Source: Bacillus spizizenii TU-B-10 (GTDB taxonomy: Bacteria; Bacillota; Bacilli; Bacillales; Bacillaceae). Taken from it: a stretch of DNA of 64,000 nt. Position numbers and translations under genes: made by a program. Under the pieces are notes generated by a model. The model had not been told where the DNA came from. It ran no database searches and was given only the letters and a program-made list of their open reading frames with translations. Every line of letters starts with the position of its first letter. Position 1 is the stretch's first letter. Shown piece after piece: positions 28,230-37,222 of this stretch. The stretch is taken from contig NC_016047.1 in NCBI RefSeq assembly GCF_000227465.1, positions 2,088,857-2,152,856 of the forward strand, in the 5' to 3' direction.

Positions 28230-29119
28230 TTTATCACTCCTGATAGCGGTGCCGCTGTTTTTTCGATATCGTCGCTGATTTCCTTTGAACGCTTAGCCGC
28301 ATGCTTAATCGCTTGAGAAATCGCTTCTCCGCCGCCGCTTTTTTTCAAGGCTTGCAGCCCGGCAGCAGTCGTTCCGTTCGGTGACGTGATATTGTCTCTT
28401 AAGACCTCAGGCTGTTCTCCTGTTTCCATGAGCATTTTTGCGGCACCTAAAAGCGTCTGTGCGCCGATGCTTCGAGATAACTGTTTATCGAGGCCCGCTT
28501 CCTCGCCTGTCTTTTCAATGAATTCCATTAAATAATAAAAATACGCGGGGCCGCTGCCGGCAATTCCGGTGAATATGTCCATTTGATTTTCTTGGATGGT
28601 ATAGACTTCACCCATGCATCCGAGCAATGCTTCAGCCAGCTTTTGCAGGTCTTCTGACACATACTTGCCAAGCGCAATGGCTGTTGCAGAAGCACCGATC
28701 ATACTGGAGGTGTTGGGCATCACCCTGACAACCGGCTGTTGATTAAGCAATGATTGTTCAATAAAAGAGGTGGTTATGCCGGCAAGGACCGACAAGATTA
28801 ATTGATGGGGTTGAATACGTGTTTTTAGTGATGACAGAGCGCTTTCGGCGTCTTTTGGCTTCATTGCCAAGATGAGCACATCCATGTCTTCAATACACAT
28901 TTGGTTCGGTGAGGCGCCTTTGATTCCATATTGAAGTTCAAGTTCAGCTAATCGCTCTGTATTGCTGCGGTTTGTAACGCAGATGTTTTGTTTCGGGATT
29001 TTGTTGGCACGAACGATACCTGATATCATTCCTTCCGCCATAGATCCTGCTCCTATAAAGGCTACTTTTTTTTGATCAAAGATCGGTAACATCTCCTTTG
29101 TTCGCTTTTTTGTTCGCAT
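28226..29119 (-). CDS. proH: Pyrroline-5-carboxylate reductase ProH
   Basis: This enzyme reduces pyrroline-5-carboxylate to proline with NAD(P)H. The Rossmann motif FIGAGSMAEGM lies near the N-terminus, and the C-terminal signature (DNITSPNGTTAAGLQAL) is intact. I use the ATG at 29119 (297 aa). A GTG at 29125 would add two residues. AAAGGAG directly abuts an internal ATG (MLPIF), too close to serve it. It is first gene of the proHJ operon. Confidence 0.95.
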   Translation of the reverse strand: MRTKKRTKEMLPIFDQKKVAFIGAGSMAEGMISGIVRANKIPKQNICVTNRSNTERLAELELQYGIKGASPNQMCIEDMDVLILAMKPKDAESALSSLKTRIQPHQLILSVLAGITTSFIEQSLLNQQPVVRVMPNTSSMIGASATAIALGKYVSEDLQKLAEALLGCMGEVYTIQENQMDIFTGIAGSGPAYFYYLMEFIEKTGEEAGLDKQLSRSIGAQTLLGAAKMLMETGEQPEVLRDNITSPNGTTAAGLQALKKSGGGEAISQAIKHAAKRSKEISDDIEKTAAPLSGVIK

Positions 29120-29227
29120 TTTCACACGTTTAAAATGTTACCACGTGAGGAAATGATGTCAAGTGTGAAGGTCATCATTGATTTGTATTGTTTCTTTTCG
29201 ACAAATATGTATAATGTAAAGCAGAAA

Positions 29228-29262
29228 ACACCCGATGCACACTGCTGCGCGGGTGTTTGTTT
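29228..29262 (-). terminator. Terminator downstream of rtp
   Basis: ACACCCG and CGGGTGT pair around a loop of about 15 nt, with T-rich flanks on both sides (GTTTGTTTC on plus, TTTTCTG on minus). It closes rtp on the minus strand, just after its stop codon. Confidence 0.7.
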
Positions 29263-29265
29263 CTA

Positions 29266-29634
29266 TTAAAAATTATCTGAGAGCGCTTTTTCAATCAGTT
29301 TTTTACAGCGGTCCAGCTCAACCTTCAGCTGTTTTTTATATAGTTTGGCAGCCTCGTAATCTTTAAATTGATAGAGTACGACTTCCTGGAGCTTAGCCCC
29401 TTCTTTTTTTACTTTGATTTGCTTTAATATCCCGTCATCAAGAAGCTCATGCAAAGACCGGTATACTTCTGTGTGATTTGGTTTAAATCCAATCTCTTTA
29501 AATTCAGACCGAAGCACCTCAAGCAGCTTTAGTCCGTAAAGTCTTTCTTGCTCTGTCATCGTTATCATATAAAGTTTTAAAAATGCGCGCTGTTTAACTA
29601 AAAAGCCAGTTGAACTTCTTTTTTCCTCTTTCAT
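29266..29634 (-). CDS. rtp: Replication terminator protein RTP
   Basis: A 122-residue winged-helix dimer that binds Ter sites and stops replication forks in a polar way, probably by contact with the DnaC helicase. The sequence MKEEKRSSTGFLVKQRAFLK through the long C-terminal dimerisation helix matches RTP along its length. The ORF could extend to 29667, but the 29634 ATG gives the known length and is served by GAAGGGG. Two Ter sites lie upstream and also act as its operators in the known autoregulation. Confidence 0.98.
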   Translation of the reverse strand: MKEEKRSSTGFLVKQRAFLKLYMITMTEQERLYGLKLLEVLRSEFKEIGFKPNHTEVYRSLHELLDDGILKQIKVKKEGAKLQEVVLYQFKDYEAAKLYKKQLKVELDRCKKLIEKALSDNF

Positions 29635-29654
29635 CATATGCACCCCTTCTTCTG

Positions 29655-29683
29655 TCACTGAGAACACTATGTACTAAATATTC
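29655..29683 (+). promoter_or_regulatory. Replication terminus Ter site (TerII-like orientation)
   Basis: This 29-nt site reads on the plus strand with the core CTATGTACTAAATATTC. It matches the consensus KMACTAANWNNWCTATGTACYAAATNTTC at all but one position. The strongly bound B half (right part) faces higher coordinates, so it should block forks arriving from the right. It lies 20 nt upstream of the rtp start codon. Confidence 0.9.
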
Positions 29684-29783
29684 AATTTTATACTATTGGT
29701 TTCCTTCTTTATATTAAGGACTGTTAATCCAGTAATCCTCATATTTGCTGTTTATCATTGCAGCGGAATATAAAATAGATATT

Positions 29784-29812
29784 GAACATTTGGTACACAG
29801 TTCATTTAGTTT
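29784..29812 (-). promoter_or_regulatory. Replication terminus Ter site (TerI-like orientation)
   Basis: On the minus strand ACTAAATGAA precedes CTGTGTACCAAATGTTC, matching the Ter consensus with two deviations. It is opposite in polarity to the site at 29655, with 100 bp between the cores. Its B half faces left, so it should stop forks coming from lower coordinates (the clockwise fork if the map runs as in strain 168). Confidence 0.9.
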
Positions 29813-29937
29813 TATTATAGCCGATCTTCACCGTTATCTTCAATGTGAAACGATTGTCCGATTTACATTTTCTTTATTTTATGTCCATTGAATTGAAAAA
29901 CAGGGTTTGGTAACGTATGGAGAAAGGAGATGATAGA

Positions 29938-31155
29938 ATGACAAATCAAACTGCACGCCCTTCAAAGGAAGAACGTTACGCCAACCTTATTCCGATGGAA
30001 GAATTGCACTCCGAAAAAGACCGGCTTTTTCCTTTCCCAATTTATGATAAGCTCCGGCGTGAGTCCCCTGTCCGTTATGACCAACAGCGGGATTGCTGGG
30101 ATGTTTTCAAATACGATGATGTTCAGTTCGTCCTGAAAAATCCCAAGTTCTTTTCATCAAAACGCGGCATACAGACTGAAAGTATATTAACAATGGACCC
30201 TCCGAAACACACCAAATTACGGGCTCTCGTCAACAGAGCGTTTACCCCAAAAGCAGTAAAGCAACTCGAAACCCGCATAAAAGACGTGACAGCATTTCTC
30301 TTACAAGAAGCACGGCAAAAGAGTACAATCGATATCATTGAAGATTTTGCAGGTCCCCTCCCTGTTATCATCATAGCTGAAATGCTGGGCGCTCCGATTG
30401 AAGACCGCCACTTGATTAAAACATACTCCGACGTACTTGTAGCTGGAGCAAAGGATAGCTCCGACAAAGCTGTTGCTGACATGCTCCATAATCGGCGTGA
30501 TGGCCACGCTTTTTTAAGTGACTATTTCAGGGACATCCTGTCAAAACGAAGAACTGAACCAAAAGAAGATTTAATGACAATGCTTTTACAGGCGGAAATC
30601 GACGGAGAACATTTAACAGAAGAACAGCTGATCGGTTTTTGTATTCTTCTTCTCGTCGCAGGGAATGAAACGACTACAAATTTGATTGCAAATGCAGTTC
30701 GCTATCTGACAGAAGACTCAGTGGTCCAACAGCAGGTAAGACAAAATACAGACAATATTGCCAATGTAATAGAAGAAACGCTTCGCTACTATCCGCCTGT
30801 GCAGGCCATCGGGCGTGTCGCGGCGGAAGACACAGAGCTTGGCGGAGTGTTCATCAAAAAGGGATCTTCCGTTATCAGCTGGATCGCGTCAGCCAACCGC
30901 GATGAAGACAAATTTTGTGAACCTGATTGTTTTAAGATTGACCGCCCTTCCTATCCTCATCTCAGCTTTGGATTCGGGATTCACTTTTGCCTCGGCGCTC
31001 CATTGGCCAGGCTTGAAGCGAACATCGCTCTTTCCTCCCTTTTATCAATGTCAGCCTGTATCGAAAAAGCTGATCATGATGAAAAGCTTGAAGCGATCCC
31101 TAGTCCCTTTGTGTTTGGCGTTAAACGTTTACCAGTGCGGATTACATTCAAATAA
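29938..31155 (+). CDS. Cytochrome P450, CYP109 family (405 aa)
   Basis: A soluble bacterial P450 of 405 residues: I-helix AGNETT (241-246), ExxR EETLR (Glu280-Arg283) and the heme loop FGFGIHFCLG with the axial Cys351. I chose the start MTNQTARP at 29938 because AAAGGAGA precedes it at 7 nt. The length and location beside rtp match the 405-residue P450 ORF (CYP109A1) that I recall from the W23 terminus region. It is close in motifs to YjiB (CYP109B1), a fatty-acid/terpenoid hydroxylase. No redox partner gene is adjacent. The natural substrate is unknown. Confidence 0.92.
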   Translation: MTNQTARPSKEERYANLIPMEELHSEKDRLFPFPIYDKLRRESPVRYDQQRDCWDVFKYDDVQFVLKNPKFFSSKRGIQTESILTMDPPKHTKLRALVNRAFTPKAVKQLETRIKDVTAFLLQEARQKSTIDIIEDFAGPLPVIIIAEMLGAPIEDRHLIKTYSDVLVAGAKDSSDKAVADMLHNRRDGHAFLSDYFRDILSKRRTEPKEDLMTMLLQAEIDGEHLTEEQLIGFCILLLVAGNETTTNLIANAVRYLTEDSVVQQQVRQNTDNIANVIEETLRYYPPVQAIGRVAAEDTELGGVFIKKGSSVISWIASANRDEDKFCEPDCFKIDRPSYPHLSFGFGIHFCLGAPLARLEANIALSSLLSMSACIEKADHDEKLEAIPSPFVFGVKRLPVRITFK

Positions 31156-31184
31156 AAAAGCCTGTCGTAAGACAGGCTTTTCAT
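31155..31184. terminator. Bidirectional terminator between the P450 gene and yoxD
   Basis: AAAAAGCCTGTC and GACAGGCTTTT flank a GTAA loop, giving T-runs on both strands between two convergent genes. Confidence 0.9.
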
Positions 31185-31186
31185 TT

Positions 31187-31912
31187 TTACGGATTTGTTG
31201 ACCATAATCCCGCTGTTTTGATGAAAATTCGCGGATCTAATTTCAATTGTGCCACCATATATTCAGCAAGATCCTCTGGCTGCATAACCTTTTCAGGATT
31301 ACCGTCAGTTAAGTTCAATTCAATAGACATATCACTAGCGACAGTGCTCGGCGTTAACGCGCTGACTCTGATATTATGCTTTCTCACTTCTTGCATAAGA
31401 GATTCTGTTAACCCGAGAACCGCAAATTTAGAAGCGCTGTAAGCACTAGTTGCAGCAGCTCCTCTTTGGCCCGCTGTAGACGAAATATTAATAATGTCTC
31501 CAGCTTTGCGTTCGATCATTTCCGGAAGCACCGCGCGAGTGACATGATACACACCCATTAGGTTGACTTGTATAATATTTTCCCACTCGTCAGCTGACAG
31601 ATCTAAGAATCCGCCAAATTTGCTGATGCCAGCGTTGTTAATGAGGATATCGATATCACCGAGCTGTTCTTTCACTTGAGCTACAGCTTGGTTAACCTCT
31701 TCGGCATCTTTTACATCTGCAGCGGCAAATGCTGCTTTTACACCAAGCGCTTTGACTTCTTCAGCCACTTTTTCAACATTTGCGGCAGTCCGGCCGATTA
31801 ACCCGATATTCACGCCTTCTTTTGCAAGCGCAAGAGCTGTAGCGCGGCCTATTCCTCTGCCTCCGCCTGTGATAAGAGCGGTTTTATTTTGTAAGCTTTG
31901 CAATTGAAGCAC
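31187..31912 (-). CDS. yoxD: Short-chain dehydrogenase YoxD (FabG-like)
   Basis: About 240 residues of classical SDR: cofactor motif TGGGRGIG (about residues 15-22), NNAG, catalytic Ser followed by YSASK. It resembles 3-oxoacyl-ACP reductases. The NADP-type Arg pocket ([14 protein letters not shown]) is present. The start may lie three codons in (MQSLQ is the family start), but the upstream ATG also works. Its substrate is unknown. Confidence 0.88.
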   Translation of the reverse strand: MLQLQSLQNKTALITGGGRGIGRATALALAKEGVNIGLIGRTAANVEKVAEEVKALGVKAAFAAADVKDAEEVNQAVAQVKEQLGDIDILINNAGISKFGGFLDLSADEWENIIQVNLMGVYHVTRAVLPEMIERKAGDIINISSTAGQRGAAATSAYSASKFAVLGLTESLMQEVRKHNIRVSALTPSTVASDMSIELNLTDGNPEKVMQPEDLAEYMVAQLKLDPRIFIKTAGLWSTNP

Positions 31913-32004
31913 CCTTTCTTTGTTTACATATGTACGATATCACATTATAAGTACAATAAATCCAATACGCAAATCAAACGAACTGTAAAAACATCATTTC
32001 TTCT

Positions 32005-32029
32005 GATTAAAAAAACGCAAACAGGGTAA
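32005..32029 (+). promoter_or_regulatory. Candidate sigma-B promoter of yoxC
   Basis: GATTAA (32005-32010), a 13-nt spacer and GGGTAA (32024-32029) resemble the general-stress consensus GTTTAA-N12-14-GGGTAT. I recall yoxC as a sigma-B gene, which agrees. Confidence 0.5.
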
Positions 32030-32053
32030 TGACATAAGAAAAGGAGTGAACAT

Positions 32054-32359
32054 ATGGTTATTGTTTATATCAGTCTCGCAGTATTGGCTATTTCTATCAT
32101 TTATTTAGGGGCTAATGTGATTCAAAACAAGAAAAAAATAGATCCCGCACTAAAGGAGCTCACCTCTGTTACGCAGGCTATGCAAAAACAAGTCGAAGGA
32201 TTAAAAACAGAAGCGCAGCTGCTGACACAGAAACAAAAGAAGATTCAGCAGGATGTCCAAATGAAAAAAAACGCATTTCAGCAGACAGCTGCTGAGGTAA
32301 AAGAAGTTCCTCAAGCAGTCAAAGAGGTGTGGCAGGCAGGCCATTTAAATAGCAGATAA
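32054..32359 (+). CDS. yoxC: General stress protein YoxC (DUF948 family)
   Basis: A 101-residue protein with one N-terminal transmembrane helix (about residues 2-22) and a cytoplasmic lysine/glutamine-rich coiled coil (about 30-80). The family is described as chemotaxis-receptor-like but has no signalling hairpin. The ribosome site AAAGGAG is good, and a sigma-B-like promoter lies upstream. It is followed by yoxB after a strong stem-loop. Confidence 0.85.
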   Translation: MVIVYISLAVLAISIIYLGANVIQNKKKIDPALKELTSVTQAMQKQVEGLKTEAQLLTQKQKKIQQDVQMKKNAFQQTAAEVKEVPQAVKEVWQAGHLNSR

Positions 32360-32364
32360 AAATG

Positions 32365-32414
32365 AATGATATCCCATTGTTACGATCAGAATGGACAATG
32401 GGATATCATTTTTT
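32365..32414 (+). terminator. Terminator/attenuator between yoxC and yoxB
   Basis: A 16-bp perfect stem AATGATATCCCATTGT/ACAATGGGATATCATT is followed by TTTT, directly before the yoxB ribosome site GAGGAGG. It would uncouple yoxB from yoxC transcription. Confidence 0.8.
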
Positions 32415-32428
32415 GAGGAGGCTTGCGC

Positions 32429-33187
32429 ATGATTGTAAACCCAAGCTGCTTAGAGGAGTTCAGAGAGAAACTGCATTCTCTTCCTTCGTCGCTTACAAAG
32501 TCTGATTTACTTGCTTCTCCATTTCGTCTCCATCAAGAAAACGAACTTTGCATCTACTATTCACCTCATAATGAATATATCAACCGGGCTGCCTCTATTG
32601 TGATTGCCGGAATCACGCCAGGTTTTTCCCAGATGAAAACAGCGTACAAAACAGCCGCCGAAAGCCTGCGGCAAGGCCGGTCTCTTGAGCAAATGGCAGT
32701 AGACACGAAAAAAGCAGCGGGTCTCTCCGGTTCGATGAGGCATAACCTTATCACGATGCTGGATTTTTGCGGGCTGCCGCAGGCGTTCGGCATTCAAAGC
32801 GCCGCACAGCTTTTTGGAGACTTACGGCATTTGCTTCATACAACTTCCGTTATCAAATATCCTGTCTTCATTCAGCAAAAAAACTATACCGGTTACAGCC
32901 CGGCTATCACTCGATCACCTATCCTAAGCACCTATGCTTTTGGGCACTTCCCTGCGGAGCTCAATAAAGTGACGGGACCGGCTCTTCTCATTCCGCTAGG
33001 AAAAGCAGCCGAAGCAGTCTGTGAAACACTGCTCAGCCAGCACAGCCTCCGGAATTTTTTTTACCTACGCGGATTTCCCCACCCATCAGGCGCGAACGGC
33101 CATCGTTTGAAACAATTCAGTAAAAACAAAGAGCAACTAGAAAGACAAATTCGTTCCTTTGCTTCCTCAGGTTTGAATTCACTATAG
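32429..33187 (+). CDS. yoxB: Conserved protein YoxB
   Basis: A 252-residue cytoplasmic protein starting at the ATG at 32429, with GAGGAGG 7 nt upstream. The sequence shows a uracil-DNA-glycosylase-like layout: an early GITPGFSQMK loop, a central region, and a late HPSGANGHRLKQF stretch like the His-containing loop of that superfamily. This is a resemblance, not an assignment. It lies between yoxC and the broken yoaA. Confidence 0.8.
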   Translation: MIVNPSCLEEFREKLHSLPSSLTKSDLLASPFRLHQENELCIYYSPHNEYINRAASIVIAGITPGFSQMKTAYKTAAESLRQGRSLEQMAVDTKKAAGLSGSMRHNLITMLDFCGLPQAFGIQSAAQLFGDLRHLLHTTSVIKYPVFIQQKNYTGYSPAITRSPILSTYAFGHFPAELNKVTGPALLIPLGKAAEAVCETLLSQHSLRNFFYLRGFPHPSGANGHRLKQFSKNKEQLERQIRSFASSGLNSL

Positions 33188-33244
33188 AAAAGAGGAAATA
33201 AAAGGGATATGATAAACGAAAACACAAACTTGGGGAGTGGTGGA

Positions 33245-33778
33245 ATGTTTCCTGTATTAGAAACGGATCGGCTTACACTTAGACAAATCAAAGATCAAGA
33301 TGCAGAAGCCATTTTTGCTTGTTTTTCAAACCATGAGGTGACACGCCATTACGGAATTGAAAACATGGGATCTATAGAATAGGCCATGTCAATGGTTCAA
33401 TCGTTTGCCGGCCTTTATCAAGAAAAACGCGGGATACGGTGGGGAATTGAAAGAAGAGACACCAAAGAACTAATCGGAACAATCGGATTTCATGCTTTGG
33501 CTCAAAAGCATAGGCGTGCAGAGATCGGTTATGAAATCATCCCGGCGCATTGGCGAAACGGATTTGCATCAGAAGCCGTGTCAGAGGTTGTATCCTACGG
33601 GTTTGCCGCCCTTGGACTGACACGTATTGGCGCAGTTGTATTTACTGAAAATGAAGCCTCAAATCGACTGCTCGTAAAAATGGGATTTCAAAAAGAAGGT
33701 ATCCTAAGACAGTACATGTATCAAAATGGAAACCCTTATCATACAAATGTGTATTCTCTTTTAAAATTAAGGGGATAA
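33245..33778 (+). pseudogene. yoaA: GNAT-family N-acetyltransferase YoaA, broken by an in-frame stop
   Basis: From ATG 33245 the frame reads MFPVLETDRLTLRQIKDQD, a RimJ/RimL-type GNAT start, to codon 45. Codon 46 is TAG (33380-33382), and the same frame then stays open to 33778 (177 codons in all). That second part includes the acetyl-CoA-binding EIGYEIIPAHWRNGFASEA region. The intact family has Gln at this point (as I recall, SIEQA in 168), so a single CAG-to-TAG change explains it. An ATG at 33386 could give a truncated product lacking the N-terminal strands. Confidence 0.85.
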
Positions 33779-33961
33779 CGGTATTATCTTGCTCTGTACG
33801 TACATCCCCTTCCCTTTTAAATGTCCGATTCATGACCTGCACCAGCTTTGACGTCTTGATTCTTGATCACTTCCTTCCAGATGTTCACCCCTTATGCGCT
33901 CACATAACTTACAAAATAAAAAAGATGCATAGTGGTCTATACATCTCATGTTCTATTTCCC

Positions 33962-34954
33962 CTATTCATAAATCCCTTTATTGATCCTTCTTCTTGTGAT
34001 AAAACCCCCAAGGAAACAAAACACAGCCGACCACATCAAAATGTAGACAACCTGAATCTTGTATTCCCACATTGTATGTCCCATTTCTACCCCATGAATG
34101 AAAGTCATATACGCTTTTTGCGGCAGTATCGCACAAAGGGCATTTAATATTGGATAATGTGGAGTAAAAGAAATAAAACAGCCTGACAATACACATGTGA
34201 TCACACTGATACCGCTTGTCATCAAACTGATGTTTCGCTCCATCACAGAAGCCATAAAGATAGCGAATGCTGTTGCAAGCACTGTAAGAACACCCAGTAA
34301 TCCAGCAAGAATATCCAAACGGAAACCAATTTCAGCATGAAAGAGTACATTTGTAATCACGATGGCCAAGTAAGTGGGTATGTATAAACATAAAAACGTA
34401 AAGATAAACTGAACCAATAAATATTTCCCCACATGCACGGGAGACACTAAAATCCTTCTGAAGGTTTTGAGCATCCGGTCTTCTGGATATAACCCAGTCA
34501 ATGCCACACCTTGCATCAATACAAGCATCACGATAAAGCCTACTATATTCGTTCCCCTTCCCCGTTCAGTCCTTAATTCGTCCTCTCCCCGGTAGCTGCC
34601 TGGCATTTTTCCAGTCTCAAAAAATTGCTGGATCATTTTTTGATCCGCTTTACTTTTCAACGTGGTCACTTTGTAATCACGTTGATTTTTTTCTACGATG
34701 GCTGCATATTTCCCTAACACCAGATCAGAAAACTTCGGCTTCTGATGTACCGTTACCACTCTAAATGCAGAATCACTCGGCATATGTTGCACGTCGTCCT
34801 GTTCTGTAACAAAAGCGATTGTTTCTTTGAAAACCGGCTTCCCGGAAAACATAATCGCAACGCCGATCATCAGAGGGATAATGATCACTGCAATAATGAT
34901 AATGGCTTTTTTGGACAGGATTCGCTCCCACCTGTTTCGGAATAAACTCAGCAT
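33962..34954 (-). CDS. ABC-2 type transporter permease (last gene of MarR-ABC operon)
   Basis: A 330-residue membrane protein: one N-terminal helix (about 17-37), an extracytoplasmic domain (about 40-130) and five C-terminal helices. This is the classic ABC-2 exporter permease layout seen in YhfI/YfiN-like drug or lipid exporters. Its start overlaps the stop of the preceding permease by 7 bp. I do not recall this operon between yoaA and yoaB in strain 168. The substrate is unknown. Confidence 0.85.
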   Translation of the reverse strand: MLSLFRNRWERILSKKAIIIIAVIIIPLMIGVAIMFSGKPVFKETIAFVTEQDDVQHMPSDSAFRVVTVHQKPKFSDLVLGKYAAIVEKNQRDYKVTTLKSKADQKMIQQFFETGKMPGSYRGEDELRTERGRGTNIVGFIVMLVLMQGVALTGLYPEDRMLKTFRRILVSPVHVGKYLLVQFIFTFLCLYIPTYLAIVITNVLFHAEIGFRLDILAGLLGVLTVLATAFAIFMASVMERNISLMTSGISVITCVLSGCFISFTPHYPILNALCAILPQKAYMTFIHGVEMGHTMWEYKIQVVYILMWSAVFCFLGGFITRRRINKGIYE

Positions 34955-35694
34955 ACATATCCCTCCGGCTTAAATACAACATGCGAAACGGCAATACAAA
35001 TGATTGAAGCCAATAATAGTCCTGACATAACAGGCAGCAGCATACTGAAATCGTGATCATAAATGAGGCGATATGAACATTCTGTTACCCATTTAACCGG
35101 AGAAAGAAGCGATATGTTATTGACGGTATCTCCAAATCTGTGAATCCCGAAAAATACACCGCCAAAGAAAACAAAAGAAGCTATCGGAATTTGCATGATC
35201 CCGTTCGCCTGTTCTTCATTTTTGAACAAACAGCAGAACATTGTGCCAAAACAGCAGCCGAAAAATAAAAATACATACAATAAGAGCATGAAATACGGGA
35301 GTTCCTGTCCTCCAAAGTTCAAATGAAAAATCGTCTGGGCAATCAACACATTCACGCTGTACATGATGACACTGAATATCCAAGTTGATAGTAATTTAGA
35401 AAGATAAATACTAGTGGTCGAAACCGGCGCATACACAATGCGGATGTTTGCTTTCTTCACCTTCTCCTCCATAAACGTATTAGAGGCCGTCATAGCGATC
35501 AAAGCCGCAGCGAAAATCATCATATTTACTCCGTAATAATCGTACGAACTGACACCGCCAGCTCCAAAGCTGTTTTTCGAAACAAAGCCCATGACCAGAA
35601 TGAGAACGAATGGAAAAGCCGTATTGGCGATCACGAGAACCGGATTCCTTACAATATTCATAAAATCAAACGTTATCAATTTTAACAAACTCAT
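34948..35694 (-). CDS. ABC-2 type transporter permease
   Basis: A 248-residue integral membrane protein with six predicted helices and no large extracytoplasmic domain. The conserved stretch PVKWVTECSYRLIYDHD before the last helix is typical of ABC-2 permeases. It lies 9 nt downstream of the ATPase and overlaps the next permease by 7 bp. The two unlike permeases probably form a heterodimer with a homodimer of the ATPase. Confidence 0.85.
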   Translation of the reverse strand: MSLLKLITFDFMNIVRNPVLVIANTAFPFVLILVMGFVSKNSFGAGGVSSYDYYGVNMMIFAAALIAMTASNTFMEEKVKKANIRIVYAPVSTTSIYLSKLLSTWIFSVIMYSVNVLIAQTIFHLNFGGQELPYFMLLLYVFLFFGCCFGTMFCCLFKNEEQANGIMQIPIASFVFFGGVFFGIHRFGDTVNNISLLSPVKWVTECSYRLIYDHDFSMLLPVMSGLLLASIICIAVSHVVFKPEGYVC

Positions 35695-35703
35695 TTTGCT
35701 CTC

Positions 35704-36642
35704 CTAATCTCTTAAATTTCTTCCCGTCAGCTCTAAAAATACCGTTTCTAACGATGCCTCTTTTTTGTTCATGCTTAGAATGCCGCAGCCCTGGGCACCC
35801 AATTCTGCTATGATTTCACTCAGGTAATCTTGGTTCTGCCGAACGGTAACTTTTAGTTGACGGTCTGAGAAATCAACTCCTGTCACTCCTTTGACTCCTC
35901 TAATTGAGTTTTTATTTAATTGCTGAGCATGCGTCAACTGAAAAGCATATGTCATTTCTTTATTCACTTCTCTATATAGCTCTTCTTTTGTTCCATTGGC
36001 AATGATTTTTCCTTCATTCATGATGATAATGCGATCTGAAATAGCCTCGGCTTCTTCCATATAGTGTGTTGAGTAAATAATGCTCGCGCCTCTTGTTTTC
36101 AGCTCTTTTATCGATACCAAAATGTGATGCCGGGATTGCGGATCGATTCCTACTGTCGGCTCATCCATGATAATCAGTTTCGGCTGATGGGCAATAGCGC
36201 ACGCAATGTTTAATCTTCTTTTCATCCCGCCAGAAAACGTCTTAGGCTTGTCATCTTTCCTGTCATAAAGCTGCACAAGCTCCAAAGCCTCTTTTACTCG
36301 GGTTTTCAGTTCTTCTCCTTTAAGCGAATAAAGGCTCGCAAAAAAACGAACATTTTTCTCAGCGGAAATTTCCTCATAAATCGCGATATCTTGAGGCACA
36401 ATCCCGATGCCTTTCTTCATTTCCTTTGACCATTTTTTCACATTATGGCCCAAAATCGTAACGTTTCCGGAACTGGCCGACAATGCCCCGGATAACATAT
36501 GAATGGTTGTGCTTTTCCCTGCACCATTTGGACCTAGTAAGCCAAGTACTTCCCCCTCTCTCACTTCAAACGAAATCCCATCTACCGCCGTTTTGTTTCC
36601 GTACTGCATTTTTAAATCTTTTACTGCCGCCACGTTGTTCAT
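35704..36642 (-). CDS. ABC transporter ATP-binding protein (drug/antibiotic exporter type)
   Basis: A 312-residue ATPase with Walker A GPNGAGKST (near residue 36), Q-loop VPQD, signature FSGGMKRR, Walker B LIIMDEPTVG and the H-loop STHYMEEAE. It ends in a C-terminal domain of about 80 residues, as in DrrA-type exporters. It follows the MarR gene by 13 nt. The context suggests inducible efflux of a toxic compound. Confidence 0.9.
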   Translation of the reverse strand: MNNVAAVKDLKMQYGNKTAVDGISFEVREGEVLGLLGPNGAGKSTTIHMLSGALSASSGNVTILGHNVKKWSKEMKKGIGIVPQDIAIYEEISAEKNVRFFASLYSLKGEELKTRVKEALELVQLYDRKDDKPKTFSGGMKRRLNIACAIAHQPKLIIMDEPTVGIDPQSRHHILVSIKELKTRGASIIYSTHYMEEAEAISDRIIIMNEGKIIANGTKEELYREVNKEMTYAFQLTHAQQLNKNSIRGVKGVTGVDFSDRQLKVTVRQNQDYLSEIIAELGAQGCGILSMNKKEASLETVFLELTGRNLRD

Positions 36643-36655
36643 ACGTTTCTCCTTT

Positions 36656-37207
36656 TTACATTCTCCGTTTTGCGAATTCCTGCAATAAATTTGTTTTCAA
36701 ATGATCCCGATTTTGTTCAATATCAAAATCAGCAGCGTTTTCTTCAAAACCATCCTGTTCTTCTCCATCGAAACTGTATAGCTTCTTCAATAAAACCCAC
36801 AATATTTCCAGCTCTTCCGTAGAAAACTCTTTAAATAGATCTGCCATAAAGTACACCGCTTTTTCACCGCATTCCTCCATGACACGTTTTCCTGAATCAG
36901 TAATCTTCACATTAACCGCTCGCTTGTCGCGTTTACTTGGTACAGTGGTGACATAACCTCTTTTTTCAATGCTACTGACAAGCCTGTTGATGTTTTGTTT
37001 TGAAGTGCCTAATTTTTTTGCAATGTTGTTGAATGTCGTTTCTTCTTCCGGTAAATGCAGTATGGCAACCATCGTCATAAATTGTCTTGACGTTAAGCTT
37101 TCATAATAATCGTCCCCGCGTGATTGAATTTTGTTTAAGACGGAAAAAAGTGTAGCGTAAGACTGCTGCATTAAAAATAAATCTTTCAGTTCTTTAGAAT
37201 AATCCAT
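36656..37207 (-). CDS. MarR-family transcriptional regulator
   Basis: A 183-residue winged-helix regulator with the recognition region [20 protein letters not shown] (about residues 78-97) and the wing [13 protein letters not shown]. It is first gene of a four-gene operon with an ABC exporter. The promoter is flanked by palindromes that share an AGACAA half-site, so it very probably represses its own operon. The C-terminal tail is acidic. Confidence 0.9.
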   Translation of the reverse strand: MDYSKELKDLFLMQQSYATLFSVLNKIQSRGDDYYESLTSRQFMTMVAILHLPEEETTFNNIAKKLGTSKQNINRLVSSIEKRGYVTTVPSKRDKRAVNVKITDSGKRVMEECGEKAVYFMADLFKEFSTEELEILWVLLKKLYSFDGEEQDGFEENAADFDIEQNRDHLKTNLLQEFAKRRM

Positions 37208-37222
37208 GATGCTCCCTCCATA

